DNA of 13,727 bases from an uncultured Caryophanales bacterium (GCA_947169395.1 CAMVPJ010000029.1:1-13727), one strand, 5' to 3'; shown: positions 5,494-13,364, counted from the stretch's first letter. The notes: generated by a model not told the origin, from the sequence alone. Numbers and translations are program-made.

Positions 5494-7776
5494 ATGAATT
5501 TACCAGTAATTATATTAAAGGGGTTAGTACTACTTCCTAATAATGAAATTAGACTTGAGTTTGGTGATGACACTAGTAAATCATTAATTGAATTATCTAC
5601 TATATTTCATGATAATAATATATTAGTCTGCAATTGTTTTAATAGTAATGATACTGATATAACTAATCTAAAGAAGATAGGAGTACTAGGTATAATAAAG
5701 AATAAAATAGTTCTTCCTAGTGGGAATACTAGAGTTACAATTGAAGGTATTAGAAGAGTAAATGTATTAGAATTTATTAAAGTAGATGAACTAATAGAAG
5801 CATCTATTACTGAGATTAATGATAATATAGATAATGATTATATAACTGCAATTACAAGAAAGATAAAGTATGAACTTAAAAAATGTATAGATAGTGTACC
5901 TACTATAAGTAATGGTGTATTATCAAGAATAGATAATATTAACTCATTATCAAAAATGATAGATATAATAGTTAATTATATGCCTTTAAAAAAGAATAGA
6001 ATATGTGAGTATGCAAACGAACTTGATTTGATTAAAAGAAGTGAGATGCTTATATATGATATATATAAAGAAAAAGAATTGTATGAAATAGAAAAAGATT
6101 TAGATATAAAGGTAAAAGGAATATTAGATAATAATCAAAAAGAATATATATTAAAAGAAAAGTTAAAGGTAATTAAAGAGGAGATTGGGGACTTTTCTTA
6201 TAAAGCAGAAGAAATTAATAAATTAAGAAAAAAATTAGATAGTATTAATGCATCAAGTAATATAAAAGATAAGATTAATAAAGAGATTAATAGATTAGAA
6301 AGTATTCCTGAAATATCTCCTGATATAAGTAGTATTAGAAGTTATATAGATGCTTTAATTAATATACCTTGGGGAATGTATACTACAGATATTACTGATT
6401 TAAGATTAATAAGTGATAAACTTAATAGTACTCATTTTGGATTAGATGAAGTAAAGGATAGAATAATAGAATACTTGGCAGTTAAAAAGAATAATCCTAA
6501 TATTAATAGTCCAATAATATGTTTAGTAGGTCCTCCTGGAGTAGGTAAGACAAGCCTATCTAAGGCTATTGCGCAAAGTATTAATAGAAAATTTATTAAG
6601 ATAAGTGTTGCAGGTATTACTGATGAGGCTGAAATACTAGGCCATATGCGTAGTTATGTAAATGCTACTTATGGTAAGATTATATCTAGTTTAATTAAGG
6701 CTAAAGTAATGAATCCAGTTATTCTTATTGATGAAGTAGATAAGATGCCTAAAACTTATAAAGGAGATACAATATCTGTATTATTATCTATACTTGATAG
6801 TAATCAAAATAGTACATTTGTAGATAATTATATCGATGAAGAAGTAGATTTATCTAAAGTATTATTTATATTAACTGCAAATAGTATTGATGATATACCT
6901 ACACCACTGCTTGATAGATTAGAAATAATTAAAATAGATGGTTATTCAGAATATGAGAAGTTAGATATAGCTCGTAATTATTTAGTTCCAAGTATACTTA
7001 AAGAACATAATATAGATATAAGTATTAATGATGATACAATACTTAATATTATTAGGAACTATACTATGGAAAGTGGTGTTAGAAGTTTAGAAAGAAATAT
7101 ATCTAAGATATGTAGAAAAGTAGTAACTAGTGTTTTAAAAGATAATATAGATATTAATGATATAAAGATAGATAGTAATAATTTAATTGATTATCTTGGT
7201 AAAGCAAGAAATTTTAAAAGTAATAGATTAGTATCACAAGTAGGGGTAGTAAATGGATTATCTTGTACATCATATGGTGGTGATATATTACCTATAGAAG
7301 TAAATTATTATAAAGGAAAAGGTAAACTTATTCTTACTGGTTTACTTGGTAATGTAATTAAAGAAAGTGCATCTATCGCACTAAGTTATATTAAAGCTAA
7401 TTATAAGAAGTTTAATATAAGATATGAAGATTTAATCAATAATGATATTCATATTCATATACCAAGTGGTTCAGTTAGTAAAGAAGGACCAAGTGCAGGA
7501 GTTGCCTTAACTTCATCTATAATAAGTGCGTTTAGTCATATGAAGATAGATTCCCATATTGCGATGACGGGTGAGATTACACTTCGTGGTAATATTCTTC
7601 CAGTAGGGGGTATTAAAGAAAAATGTGTAGGAGCCTTAATTAACAATATAAATACTATGTTTATACCTTATGATAATATAGATTCGCTAGATGAAGTACC
7701 AAATGATGTTAAAGATAAAATAAAGTTTATTCCAGTAAAAAACTATATGGAAATATATAGAGAGTTAGAGAAATAG
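5494..7776 (+). CDS. lon: ATP-dependent protease LonA
   Basis: At 760 residues this is close to the usual 770-810 for LonA. The N-terminal substrate-binding domain (about 1-190) begins LPVIILKGLVLLPNNEI. The AAA+ module has Walker A GPPGVGKTS (Lys352) and Walker B ILIDEVDK (Asp413/Glu414), with sensor and arginine-finger region TANSIDDIPTPLLDRLEII. The protease domain holds the Ser-Lys dyad: Ser667 in KEGPSAGVAL and Lys708 in VGGIKEKC. It is a cytoplasmic hexamer that degrades misfolded and regulatory proteins; in sporulating species Lon also shapes development. The start is set by AGGAGGTGG four bases before the ATG. The downstream gene begins 9 bases after the stop with its ribosome site (TAGGAG) built on the lon stop codon, so the two are co-translated. 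The basic N-domain is somewhat shortened and Asn/Ile-rich. Confidence 0.97.
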   Translation: MNLPVIILKGLVLLPNNEIRLEFGDDTSKSLIELSTIFHDNNILVCNCFNSNDTDITNLKKIGVLGIIKNKIVLPSGNTRVTIEGIRRVNVLEFIKVDELIEASITEINDNIDNDYITAITRKIKYELKKCIDSVPTISNGVLSRIDNINSLSKMIDIIVNYMPLKKNRICEYANELDLIKRSEMLIYDIYKEKELYEIEKDLDIKVKGILDNNQKEYILKEKLKVIKEEIGDFSYKAEEINKLRKKLDSINASSNIKDKINKEINRLESIPEISPDISSIRSYIDALINIPWGMYTTDITDLRLISDKLNSTHFGLDEVKDRIIEYLAVKKNNPNINSPIICLVGPPGVGKTSLSKAIAQSINRKFIKISVAGITDEAEILGHMRSYVNATYGKIISSLIKAKVMNPVILIDEVDKMPKTYKGDTISVLLSILDSNQNSTFVDNYIDEEVDLSKVLFILTANSIDDIPTPLLDRLEIIKIDGYSEYEKLDIARNYLVPSILKEHNIDISINDDTILNIIRNYTMESGVRSLERNISKICRKVVTSVLKDNIDINDIKIDSNNLIDYLGKARNFKSNRLVSQVGVVNGLSCTSYGGDILPIEVNYYKGKGKLILTGLLGNVIKESASIALSYIKANYKKFNIRYEDLINNDIHIHIPSGSVSKEGPSAGVALTSSIISAFSHMKIDSHIAMTGEITLRGNILPVGGIKEKCVGALINNINTMFIPYDNIDSLDEVPNDVKDKIKFIPVKNYMEIYRELEK

Positions 7777-7785
7777 GAGTATAAA

Positions 7786-8427
7786 ATGATAACAGATGAT
7801 TATGAAACTTATGAGGATTTTAAATTTGTACAGGGATTGATATTTAATTCAAATGTATCTAAAGAATATGGTAATGCATTTATAGAAATTGGTGATTTAA
7901 TCCATTTAAGATATATAGTTGAAAACTGTAATTATATGTTTGATGATGCAGAAATTAATAATATCGGTATAATCTTACAAGATGTAAAGGATATAGAAGA
8001 TGAATATACTAATGAACGTATAGATATTATTAATGAGATATTAACTATATTAAATAGTGGTAATAATAAACAAGAGCATTATAATTTTTATAAAGAAGAG
8101 TTTTTAAAAAGAGTAAATAATAAGAAATTAAATAAATTAGATGAAAGTGCAATTGAAAGATATAAATATATAATTAAAACTAGTATTGCTCTTGATCCTA
8201 TAATACTATTAAGTCATACATCAACAGATGAGGATATAAATAATTATTTGAATGACTTTATAGATAGTGTATTTTATCGTATGAGTATAAGAGCTATTAT
8301 TCAAGAATTTCCACTAATACTAAATAATGATTTATTTGTGAGTAGAATGAATATGGTATTAGATAATTCTAAAGATAAGAAAAGTGTAAAAGTATTAAGA
8401 AAAGAGATAAAGAAGCTTAAAAAATAA
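7786..8427 (+). CDS. Unrecognised helical protein co-translated with lon
   Basis: This 213-residue protein belongs to no family I recognise. It is acidic in its N-terminal half (MITDDYETYEDFKFVQGL, then FDDAEINNIGIILQDVKDIEDEY) and strongly basic at the end (KVLRKEIKKLKK). It looks all-helical, lacks a signal peptide, membrane segments and Cys pairs, and has no nucleotide-binding motif. The TAGGAG ribosome site overlaps the lon stop, a 9-base gap, so it is surely made with Lon. In many Firmicutes this slot holds the GTPase gene engB/ysxC, but no GTPase motif is present. A Lon partner, adaptor or substrate is possible from position alone. Codon use and AT content match lon. Confidence 0.75.
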   Translation: MITDDYETYEDFKFVQGLIFNSNVSKEYGNAFIEIGDLIHLRYIVENCNYMFDDAEINNIGIILQDVKDIEDEYTNERIDIINEILTILNSGNNKQEHYNFYKEEFLKRVNNKKLNKLDESAIERYKYIIKTSIALDPIILLSHTSTDEDINNYLNDFIDSVFYRMSIRAIIQEFPLILNNDLFVSRMNMVLDNSKDKKSVKVLRKEIKKLKK

Positions 8428-8532
8428 TTTCACCTTTCTTTAACACATTTTCCATTTATTCTTAACACTTTTAATCTATACTTTATATAGATTGAAGGTG
8501 ATATAGATTTTACAGTAGATATTTGGTTTATT

Positions 8533-8555
8533 AAGAAGCTTGTATTGCTTCTTTT
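8533..8555 (+). terminator. Intrinsic terminator of the lon unit
   Basis: AAGAAGC (8533-8539) pairs with GCTTCTT (8547-8553) around a 7-base loop, followed by a short T-run (TTTTATATT). An earlier AT-only hairpin, AATCTATA/TATAGATT at 8473-8493, lacks a T-run and is not counted. The 3' arm overlaps the -35 box of the next promoter. Confidence 0.55.
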
Positions 8556-8573
8556 ATATTATTTTAGTATAAT
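8545..8573 (+). promoter_or_regulatory. Promoter giving a leaderless HAD transcript
   Basis: TTGCTT (8545-8550), 17 bases, TATAAT (8568-8573). The next ATG is at 8580, only 6 bases past the -10 box, so transcription should start at or next to the A of the start codon. No Shine-Dalgarno sequence fits in this space. Confidence 0.65.
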
Positions 8574-8579
8574 TTAGGT

Positions 8580-9200
8580 ATGAGGAAGATAATATTTGAT
8601 TTAGATAATACATTAATGATGTATGATGATAGTTATTTATATGATTATGGCCGTGCTATGAATGGCACTTATGAAGATGGAATGAAACTATATGAATCTA
8701 TTGGTAAATATGAAGCATGTGCTGGAGTGTATAATAAAAAGGACTTGCTTGATTTTATAAATAAGGATATGAATGCTAATTATAGTATAGATTTCATTAA
8801 TAGACTTTTAGAAATAATTAGTAATAATTGGGTCCATTATGTACCAGATGGTACTGATGATGTTTTACAGTATTTATATAATAAATATGAACTATATGTA
8901 CTTACTAATTGGTTTAGTGAATGTCAGGCAAATAGACTCAAAAATACTGGGTTATTAAAATATTTTAAAGAAGTAGTTGGAACAGATAAAGTTAAAGCTA
9001 AACCTAATACCGATGGCTATCTTTATATAACAGGTAATACTAATAAAGAAGATGTTATTATGATTGGAGATAATATTGACATAGATATTAAAGGTGCTAA
9101 TGACTCTGGTATAAAGTCTATATTAATAGATTATAGAAATAGGAATAGTAATTATAAAAATAGAATAACTCATATTAAAGAGTTAAAGAAAATATTATAA
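8580..9200 (+). CDS. HAD-superfamily hydrolase (subfamily IA phosphatase)
   Basis: The 206-residue protein has all four HAD motifs: I, FDLDNTL with nucleophile Asp7 and acid/base Asp9; II, LTNW with Thr109; III, KAKPNTDG with Lys141; IV, MIGDNIDIDI with Asp164 and Asp169. The alpha-helical cap inserted after motif I (about residues 15-85) marks subfamily IA, which includes nucleotidases such as YjjG and phosphoglycolate phosphatase. The substrate cannot be told from sequence; soluble cytoplasmic phosphomonoesterase is the safe call. The start is certain because motif I must lie near the N-terminus and no alternative codon exists upstream. It has no ribosome site, and its ATG sits 6 bases after a TATAAT, implying leaderless translation. 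It is monocistronic, with its own terminator. Confidence 0.88.
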   Translation: MRKIIFDLDNTLMMYDDSYLYDYGRAMNGTYEDGMKLYESIGKYEACAGVYNKKDLLDFINKDMNANYSIDFINRLLEIISNNWVHYVPDGTDDVLQYLYNKYELYVLTNWFSECQANRLKNTGLLKYFKEVVGTDKVKAKPNTDGYLYITGNTNKEDVIMIGDNIDIDIKGANDSGIKSILIDYRNRNSNYKNRITHIKELKKIL

Positions 9201-9210
9201 ATTTAGTATG

Positions 9211-9244
9211 AAAGTAACAAGAAATTATGCTTTGTTACTTTTTT
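9211..9244 (+). terminator. Intrinsic terminator after the HAD gene
   Basis: AAAGTAACAA (9211-9220) pairs perfectly with TTGTTACTTT (9232-9241) around an 11-base loop, ending in a T-run to 9244. Confidence 0.8.
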
Positions 9245-9260
9245 AAATGTATGTTATACT
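9232..9260 (+). promoter_or_regulatory. Promoter of the capA-like operon, overlapping the terminator
   Basis: TTGTTA (9232-9237) and TATACT (9255-9260) are 17 bases apart, with TGT before the -10 box as an extended -10. The -35 box is the first six bases of the preceding terminator's 3' arm. The distance to the ATG at 9284 is 23 bases. Confidence 0.7.
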
Positions 9261-9283
9261 ATTGTTGTAAAGTTGGATGATGT

Positions 9284-10600
9284 ATGAAAAGAAGATTAAA
9301 GAAAAGTGTTAAAATTGGATTAGTTATATTTATAGTAGTAATTGTTATATTAATTAGTATGTTATTGTTGTTTAGTAAATCTAATAAGGATAAAGGTAAG
9401 AGTAGTGTTAGAAAGATTGATTTAGTTAGTAAGATATCAACTAAGTTAAAAGATGAAGATATAGATATCTCTTTTATTAAGTGGGTAGATACTAATTATA
9501 AAGGATCTTTAAAAAAGTTAGATAAACTACTTGAAAGTAAAGAATATGATAAAAGTATGTGGCATGAAGCTACTAATAATTCTTATATAGTATTAAATGA
9601 TTTATATAATAAAGCATATGATAATATGGATAATGTCAAAATAGTAGATTCTAAAGATACAAGTACTATAAGTTTTGTTGGAGATGTATCACTTGCAGAT
9701 AATTGGTTTATTATGCCTTATTATGATTCTCGTGGAGGAATTAATGGTGTATTAGGTGAGAACATGCTTAAAATAATGACTACTAGTGATATAATGATTG
9801 CTAATTCTGAGTTTACAGTAAGTAATAGAGGTACTGCACTTCCAAATAAGATGTATACTTTTAGAGCTAAACCTGAAAGGCTATCTATATATGATGAAAT
9901 GGGAGTAGATATGGTTACTCTAGCTAATAACCATGTGTATGATTATGGATTAGACGCATTTAATGATATGCTTGATGCATTTAATGAGTATAAGATTCCA
10001 CATATTGGTGCAGGACACAATATAGAAGAAGCAAAGAAACCTTATTACTTTATAATCAATGGTTATAAGATAGCTTTTGTTTCCGCGTCTAGAGCTGAAA
10101 AAAATATAATGACTTCAGGTGCAACTAGTGATAGTGGAGGAGTATTTAGGTGCTACGACCCAACTGATATGATTAACTTAATAAAAGAATTAAGAAGTAA
10201 ATCAGATTATGTAATACCAATCATACACTTTGGTCGTGAGAATTCACATGAGTTAGAAGAAGAACAAGTTAGTAGTGCGCATGCATATATAGATGCTGGA
10301 GCTGATATGGTTGTGGGACATCATGCTCACACATTACAAGGAGCTGAAATATATAATGATAAACCAATTATATATAATTTAGGTAATTTCTTATTCAATA
10401 ATGAAACTATTGATACCGCACTATTTAAAGTAAATCTAAATAAAGACGGTTCTATGGAATATTATATTATTCCTGCACTACAAAAAGATTCTAAAACAGA
10501 AGTATTAGAAGGAGATGATAAATTAAGAGTAATTAATGATATAAATAGTTGGAGTATTAATGCTTCATTAGATGAATTTGGTAAAATTAGAAAGGAATAG
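9284..10600 (+). CDS. Membrane-anchored CapA-family metallophosphatase
   Basis: The 438-residue protein starts with a basic stretch and one membrane helix (about 11-31), an uncleaved signal anchor that places the rest outside the cell. After a helical spacer, the CapA (PGA_cap) calcineurin-like metallophosphatase domain runs from about residue 128 to 395. Metal-ligand motifs are GD134V, NSEF, ANNH217, H315FGRE and GHHAH (345-349), then IIYNLGNFLF. The family is named for B. anthracis CapA of poly-gamma-glutamate capsule synthesis, but many members are standalone cell-envelope enzymes of unknown substrate, and no capB or capC is nearby. The ribosome site is weak (GGATGA). The next gene begins 3 bases after its stop, so the two form an operon. 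Confidence 0.85.
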   Translation: MKRRLKKSVKIGLVIFIVVIVILISMLLLFSKSNKDKGKSSVRKIDLVSKISTKLKDEDIDISFIKWVDTNYKGSLKKLDKLLESKEYDKSMWHEATNNSYIVLNDLYNKAYDNMDNVKIVDSKDTSTISFVGDVSLADNWFIMPYYDSRGGINGVLGENMLKIMTTSDIMIANSEFTVSNRGTALPNKMYTFRAKPERLSIYDEMGVDMVTLANNHVYDYGLDAFNDMLDAFNEYKIPHIGAGHNIEEAKKPYYFIINGYKIAFVSASRAEKNIMTSGATSDSGGVFRCYDPTDMINLIKELRSKSDYVIPIIHFGRENSHELEEEQVSSAHAYIDAGADMVVGHHAHTLQGAEIYNDKPIIYNLGNFLFNNETIDTALFKVNLNKDGSMEYYIIPALQKDSKTEVLEGDDKLRVINDINSWSINASLDEFGKIRKE

Positions 10601-10603
10601 ATT

Positions 10604-11089
10604 ATGAAAATAGATGATTATAATGTAGATATATTTAAGAAGTTTAATAAAGATTGGGCTTTGCTTACAGCAGGTGATAAAAATAAATATAATACTATGA
10701 CAATTAGTTGGGGTACACTTGGTACTTTATGGCATAAAGAAGTAGTTATAGTATTTGTTAGAAAGAGTCGCTATACGCATGAATTAATTGATAATAATGA
10801 ATACTTTACTGTAAGTTTTTATAGTGATGAATATAAGAAAGATTTAGGAATACTAGGTAGTGTATCGGGTAGAGATAAAGATAAGATTAGTATGACTAAA
10901 TTGAATATAGAATTCTTAGATAATACAACTACATTTAAAGAAGCAAAAGAAACATTAGTGTGCAAGAAGTTGTATTCACAAGATATGGATATTAATTCTA
11001 TACCAAGTGATATAAAAGAAAAGCTATATAGTGATTCTGATATTCATACTATGTATATTGGTGAAATAATAGATATTTTAAAAAAGTGA
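10604..11089 (+). CDS. Flavin reductase-like FMN-binding split-barrel protein
   Basis: This 161-residue protein resembles the flavin reductase/flavoredoxin family. NTMTISWGTLGTLWHKEVVIV and FVRKSRYTHELIDNNEYFTVSF are the characteristic FMN-binding segments, followed by GSVSGRDKDKI. Such proteins bind FMN and transfer electrons from NAD(P)H or other donors; the partner here is unknown. It lies 3 bases after the CapA-like gene, with its ribosome site (AAAGGA) inside that gene's last codons, so it is translationally coupled although no biochemical link is obvious. It ends in TGA, direct evidence that TGA is a stop in this organism. Length is slightly below the usual 165-200. Confidence 0.85.
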   Translation: MKIDDYNVDIFKKFNKDWALLTAGDKNKYNTMTISWGTLGTLWHKEVVIVFVRKSRYTHELIDNNEYFTVSFYSDEYKKDLGILGSVSGRDKDKISMTKLNIEFLDNTTTFKEAKETLVCKKLYSQDMDINSIPSDIKEKLYSDSDIHTMYIGEIIDILKK

Positions 11090-11090
11090 T

Positions 11091-11118
11091 AAGGTAGACT
11101 AATTAATCTATCTTTTTT
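11091..11118 (+). terminator. Intrinsic terminator of the capA-like operon
   Basis: AAGGTAGA (11091-11098) pairs with TCTATCTT (11107-11114) including one G-U, with an 8-base loop and a run of six T (11113-11118). It starts one base after the TGA stop. Confidence 0.7.
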
Positions 11119-11149
11119 AGTATGATTTATAAAAATAAGTTGGAAAATA

Positions 11150-11158
11150 TGATACAAT
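11150..11158 (+). promoter_or_regulatory. Extended -10 promoter for mtnN
   Basis: TGA plus TACAAT, 23 bases before the mtnN ATG. The -35 position has no good match. The element is identical to that before the glycosyltransferase gene. Confidence 0.5.
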
Positions 11159-11181
11159 ATTGTTGTTTGAGAGGTAATGTT

Positions 11182-11871
11182 ATGAAAAAGATAGGTATTA
11201 TATTCGCACTAAAAGAAGAACTAGATGAAACAAAAAAAATATTTGATACAATTATAGAACATAAGTTATATGAACTTGTTATTTATGAATGTAGATATGA
11301 AAATGTTATTTGCTATTTAGTTGAATCAGGTATGGGAAAGGTTAATGCTGCAAGAACTACACAAGTATTAATAGATAATATGAAAGTTGATTATATATTA
11401 AACGTAGGAGTTGCAGGATCAATATCTAAAAATATAAATAAATGCGATATAGTAGTCGCAGACAATCTTGTTCAACATGATTATGATTTAACACCGCTTA
11501 ATTTTGAAAAAGGATTAATTCCTAATGTTGGTAAGTATATTAATTGTGATAAAAAATTAATTGAGATTGCAAGAACAATTAAAATGGATACAAATGTAGT
11601 AATAGGTACTATTTCATCAGGAGATATATTTATAACAGAAGAAAAAATGGGTTCTAAGATTAATAATAAATTTAATGCATTATGTGTTGAGATGGAAGGT
11701 GCAGCAATTGCTCAAGTATGTTTTTTGTGTAATATTCCCTTCTTAGTAATAAGAGCTATATCAGATTCACCATATGAAAAAGATAATAATATTACCTTTG
11801 AGGAATTCTTAAAGATTAGTTCTGATATGGTATCTAAATTTATTATTCAGTTTTTAGATAAAATGAATTAG
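11182..11871 (+). CDS. mtnN: 5'-methylthioadenosine/S-adenosylhomocysteine nucleosidase
   Basis: The 229-residue protein hydrolyses MTA and SAH (and 5'-deoxyadenosine) to adenine plus the thioribose moiety, recycling methionine and feeding LuxS/AI-2 synthesis where present. Visible family features: Glu12 near the N-terminus (ALKEELDE), GVAGSI, DNLVQHDYDLTP, SGDIF, the substrate-binding VEMEGAAIAQ (Glu170/Glu172) and catalytic Asp195 in RAISDSP. The length equals the family norm of about 230. I chose ATG 11182 because it gives the conserved MKKIGII start and follows a GAGAGGT site; an in-frame ATG at 11122 would precede the promoter and add 20 unrelated residues. It closes the conserved block, with accessory DNA beginning directly after its stop. 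Confidence 0.93.
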   Translation: MKKIGIIFALKEELDETKKIFDTIIEHKLYELVIYECRYENVICYLVESGMGKVNAARTTQVLIDNMKVDYILNVGVAGSISKNINKCDIVVADNLVQHDYDLTPLNFEKGLIPNVGKYINCDKKLIEIARTIKMDTNVVIGTISSGDIFITEEKMGSKINNKFNALCVEMEGAAIAQVCFLCNIPFLVIRAISDSPYEKDNNITFEEFLKISSDMVSKFIIQFLDKMN

Positions 11872-11940
11872 ATGAAAAATGTGTTGTCGAGGAATTCTCG
11901 GTAACTGCATCTGATGGAATGAGTATAAAACTAATTGCTT
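11872..11940 (+). other. Hairpin and short coding-like remnant after mtnN
   Basis: GTTGTCGAG (11883-11891) can pair with CTCGGTAAC (11897-11905) around GAATT, nine pairs with two wobbles but no T-run, so it is not a standard terminator. The same bases also read, in a different frame from mtnN, as VVEEFSVTASDGMSIKLIA ending at TGA (11940), which looks like a real protein fragment. The stretch is visibly richer in G and C than its surroundings. It may be debris from an exchange at the core/accessory boundary. Confidence 0.35.
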
Positions 11941-11980
11941 GAAAGAAAGAGTTAATGATGTTATAAAAGGAGATGATATA

Positions 11981-12228
11981 ATGGATATAGATAAAAAAAT
12001 ATTATTTGAAGATTATAAAATTTTTAAAATAACAGAAGAAACTAGAAAAAATGTTTTAAAGCATTTTGATAGATATACAAACTGTCCATTAAAAATTAGA
12101 ATGGGAAGTTTTATACTGACGATGAATATAAACAAAAATCAGAAGAAAGTTTAAATAGACAATTACCAAGAGAAAAAAAGTGTAAAAAGACTTATATTTT
12201 AGAGAAGAAAATAAATGAAATAGTCTAA
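11981..12228 (+). pseudogene. Frameshifted small gene of unknown family
   Basis: The ATG at 11981 follows an AAAAGGAGA ribosome site and opens MDIDKKILFEDYKIF and so on, but the frame drifts after PLKIRMG and stops at 12154 after 57 residues. If one base is restored in the GGGAAG at 12103-12108, the frame continues as KFYTDDEYKQKSEESLNRQLP and runs to a stop at 12226-12228, giving about 82 residues. The string RMGKFYTDDEY...LNRQLP has the look of a conserved small Firmicutes protein, which supports a single-base loss. I do not recognise a function. If this is a sequencing error the gene may be whole; otherwise it is recently inactivated. Confidence 0.6.
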
Positions 12229-12251
12229 CTAAAATAAAAGAGGCGATTAAA

Positions 12252-13016
12252 ATGATTTATGAATATAAAAATTTTGATGGATATAATAATGATATTATAG
12301 AAATTGTATCATCAGATTCTGAACTTGGATTATTAAAACGTGGTGGAAATGAGAATATTAAAGTCTGCTTACCTTTATCATTATGCATTGGCAAGCTTGA
12401 TAGTGTAACTCCATTTAATAGAAAAAATTTGTCTCAATATAATAGAAAAGATATATCATATGATTTTACAGATGATTTTGATAAATTAAAAGATCTTGTT
12501 AAAAATTGTAAAAAAATAAGAGTTTGGTCAAGTCATTTAGATTGTGATGATTATTGTTTACTTTTATTAATATGTTATTTATATAAAGATAAGACGATTA
12601 GTGTTGTTTTTTCTGAAGAAATAGATTGGGGAGCTATAACATTAGGCTGTGTGAGTGAAAAAGAATTATCTAAATTAGAAAAGATGGAACATATATTAAC
12701 CGACTTACAAAAAGAAGATTATTGTAATGAATGGAAAAGGGTTGTTAATGATAATAAAGAATTACGATATATGTTAAATGGAACGGTTATTTCTTGTGAT
12801 ATTGATGTTTTTGAAAATAAAATTATTGATAGATTAAAGATAATAGGCAAAATATATATTTTTAAATTTGTAGCTGATTTAATGGGCAATCCAATAATAC
12901 CTCGCGTGATGTACTCCGATTGGATATATATTTACTTAATAAATCGACTAGAGGAAAATAGAGTAATTAAAAGCTATATAATTGATAATAAAAAGTATAT
13001 AGAATTAAATAAATAA
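12252..13016 (+). CDS. DUF1835/DUF3658 domain protein
   Basis: The 254-residue protein matches the two-domain DUF1835 plus DUF3658 pattern. In DUF1835 (about 10-130) I see EIVSSDSELGLLKRG, then LPLSLCIGKLDSV and KKIRVWSSHLDCDDYCLLL. In DUF3658 (about 150-250) I see EWKRVVNDNKELRYMLNGTVIS, and SDWIYIYLINRLEENRVI near the end. The families are widespread in Firmicutes without an established biochemical role. The protein is soluble, with no signal or membrane segment. An AAAGAGG site lies 8 bases before the ATG. It is flanked on both sides by broken genes, so it is the only intact gene in this accessory stretch. The 23-base distance to the preceding broken gene suggests a former shared transcript. 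Confidence 0.75.
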   Translation: MIYEYKNFDGYNNDIIEIVSSDSELGLLKRGGNENIKVCLPLSLCIGKLDSVTPFNRKNLSQYNRKDISYDFTDDFDKLKDLVKNCKKIRVWSSHLDCDDYCLLLLICYLYKDKTISVVFSEEIDWGAITLGCVSEKELSKLEKMEHILTDLQKEDYCNEWKRVVNDNKELRYMLNGTVISCDIDVFENKIIDRLKIIGKIYIFKFVADLMGNPIIPRVMYSDWIYIYLINRLEENRVIKSYIIDNKKYIELNK

Positions 13017-13028
13017 TATAATTACCAT

Positions 13029-13364
13029 ATGACCTGGGAAACTTATAATTTTATAAATTTGCACAACTCTTAACATCTGATATTTTACATATAAGAGAGT
13101 ATCTAGAAAATGTTAAAGTAGATTATTCTAACTTAATAGAATGGCTGATTACAAATTATCAAATATCGTAGATGTAAGGCGGGAGTTAGAAAAGTCTTCA
13201 AAATATGGAGTGGAGATTAGTGTAAGCCAAATAGTAGTAATTGATTATATTAAAAGCAAAAAAATGTTAATTCAATAGATATAAATGATTATATATTTAC
13301 TTATTTCAAGAAATTAAAAAATATAGTAAGAACATATCATTTGTGTAGAAATACAAATTACTAA
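13029..13364 (+). pseudogene. Multiply frameshifted remnant of an unrecognised gene
   Basis: The roughly 400 bases between the DUF1835 gene and the DUF1016 gene contain no intact gene. Protein-like pieces follow one another in changing frames: MTWETYNF (from 13029), then KFAQLLTSDILHIREYLENV and YSNLIEWLITNYQIS (about 13055-13172), then a 45-codon open piece from 13141 with MADYKLSNIVDVRRELEK and KYGVEISVSQIVVIDYIKSK, then SIDINDYIFTYFKKLKN and RTYHLCRNTNY to a stop at 13364. Joined, they suggest one protein of over 110 residues broken by at least three frameshifts. The 45-codon piece has an ATG but no ribosome site. I do not recognise the family. Confidence 0.55.

Noticed and set aside
8473..8493. 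AATCTATA/TATAGATT hairpin after the lon unit as a terminator
   Set aside because: The stem is almost all A-T and no T-run follows; the hairpin at 8533-8555 is a better candidate.
11122..11181. Upstream start of mtnN at 11122
   Set aside because: It would precede the likely promoter and add 20 residues with no family match.
11884..11891. TTGTCGAG as a second Spo0A box
   Set aside because: The last core base is G instead of A, and it lies in a remnant with no gene start placed to use it.
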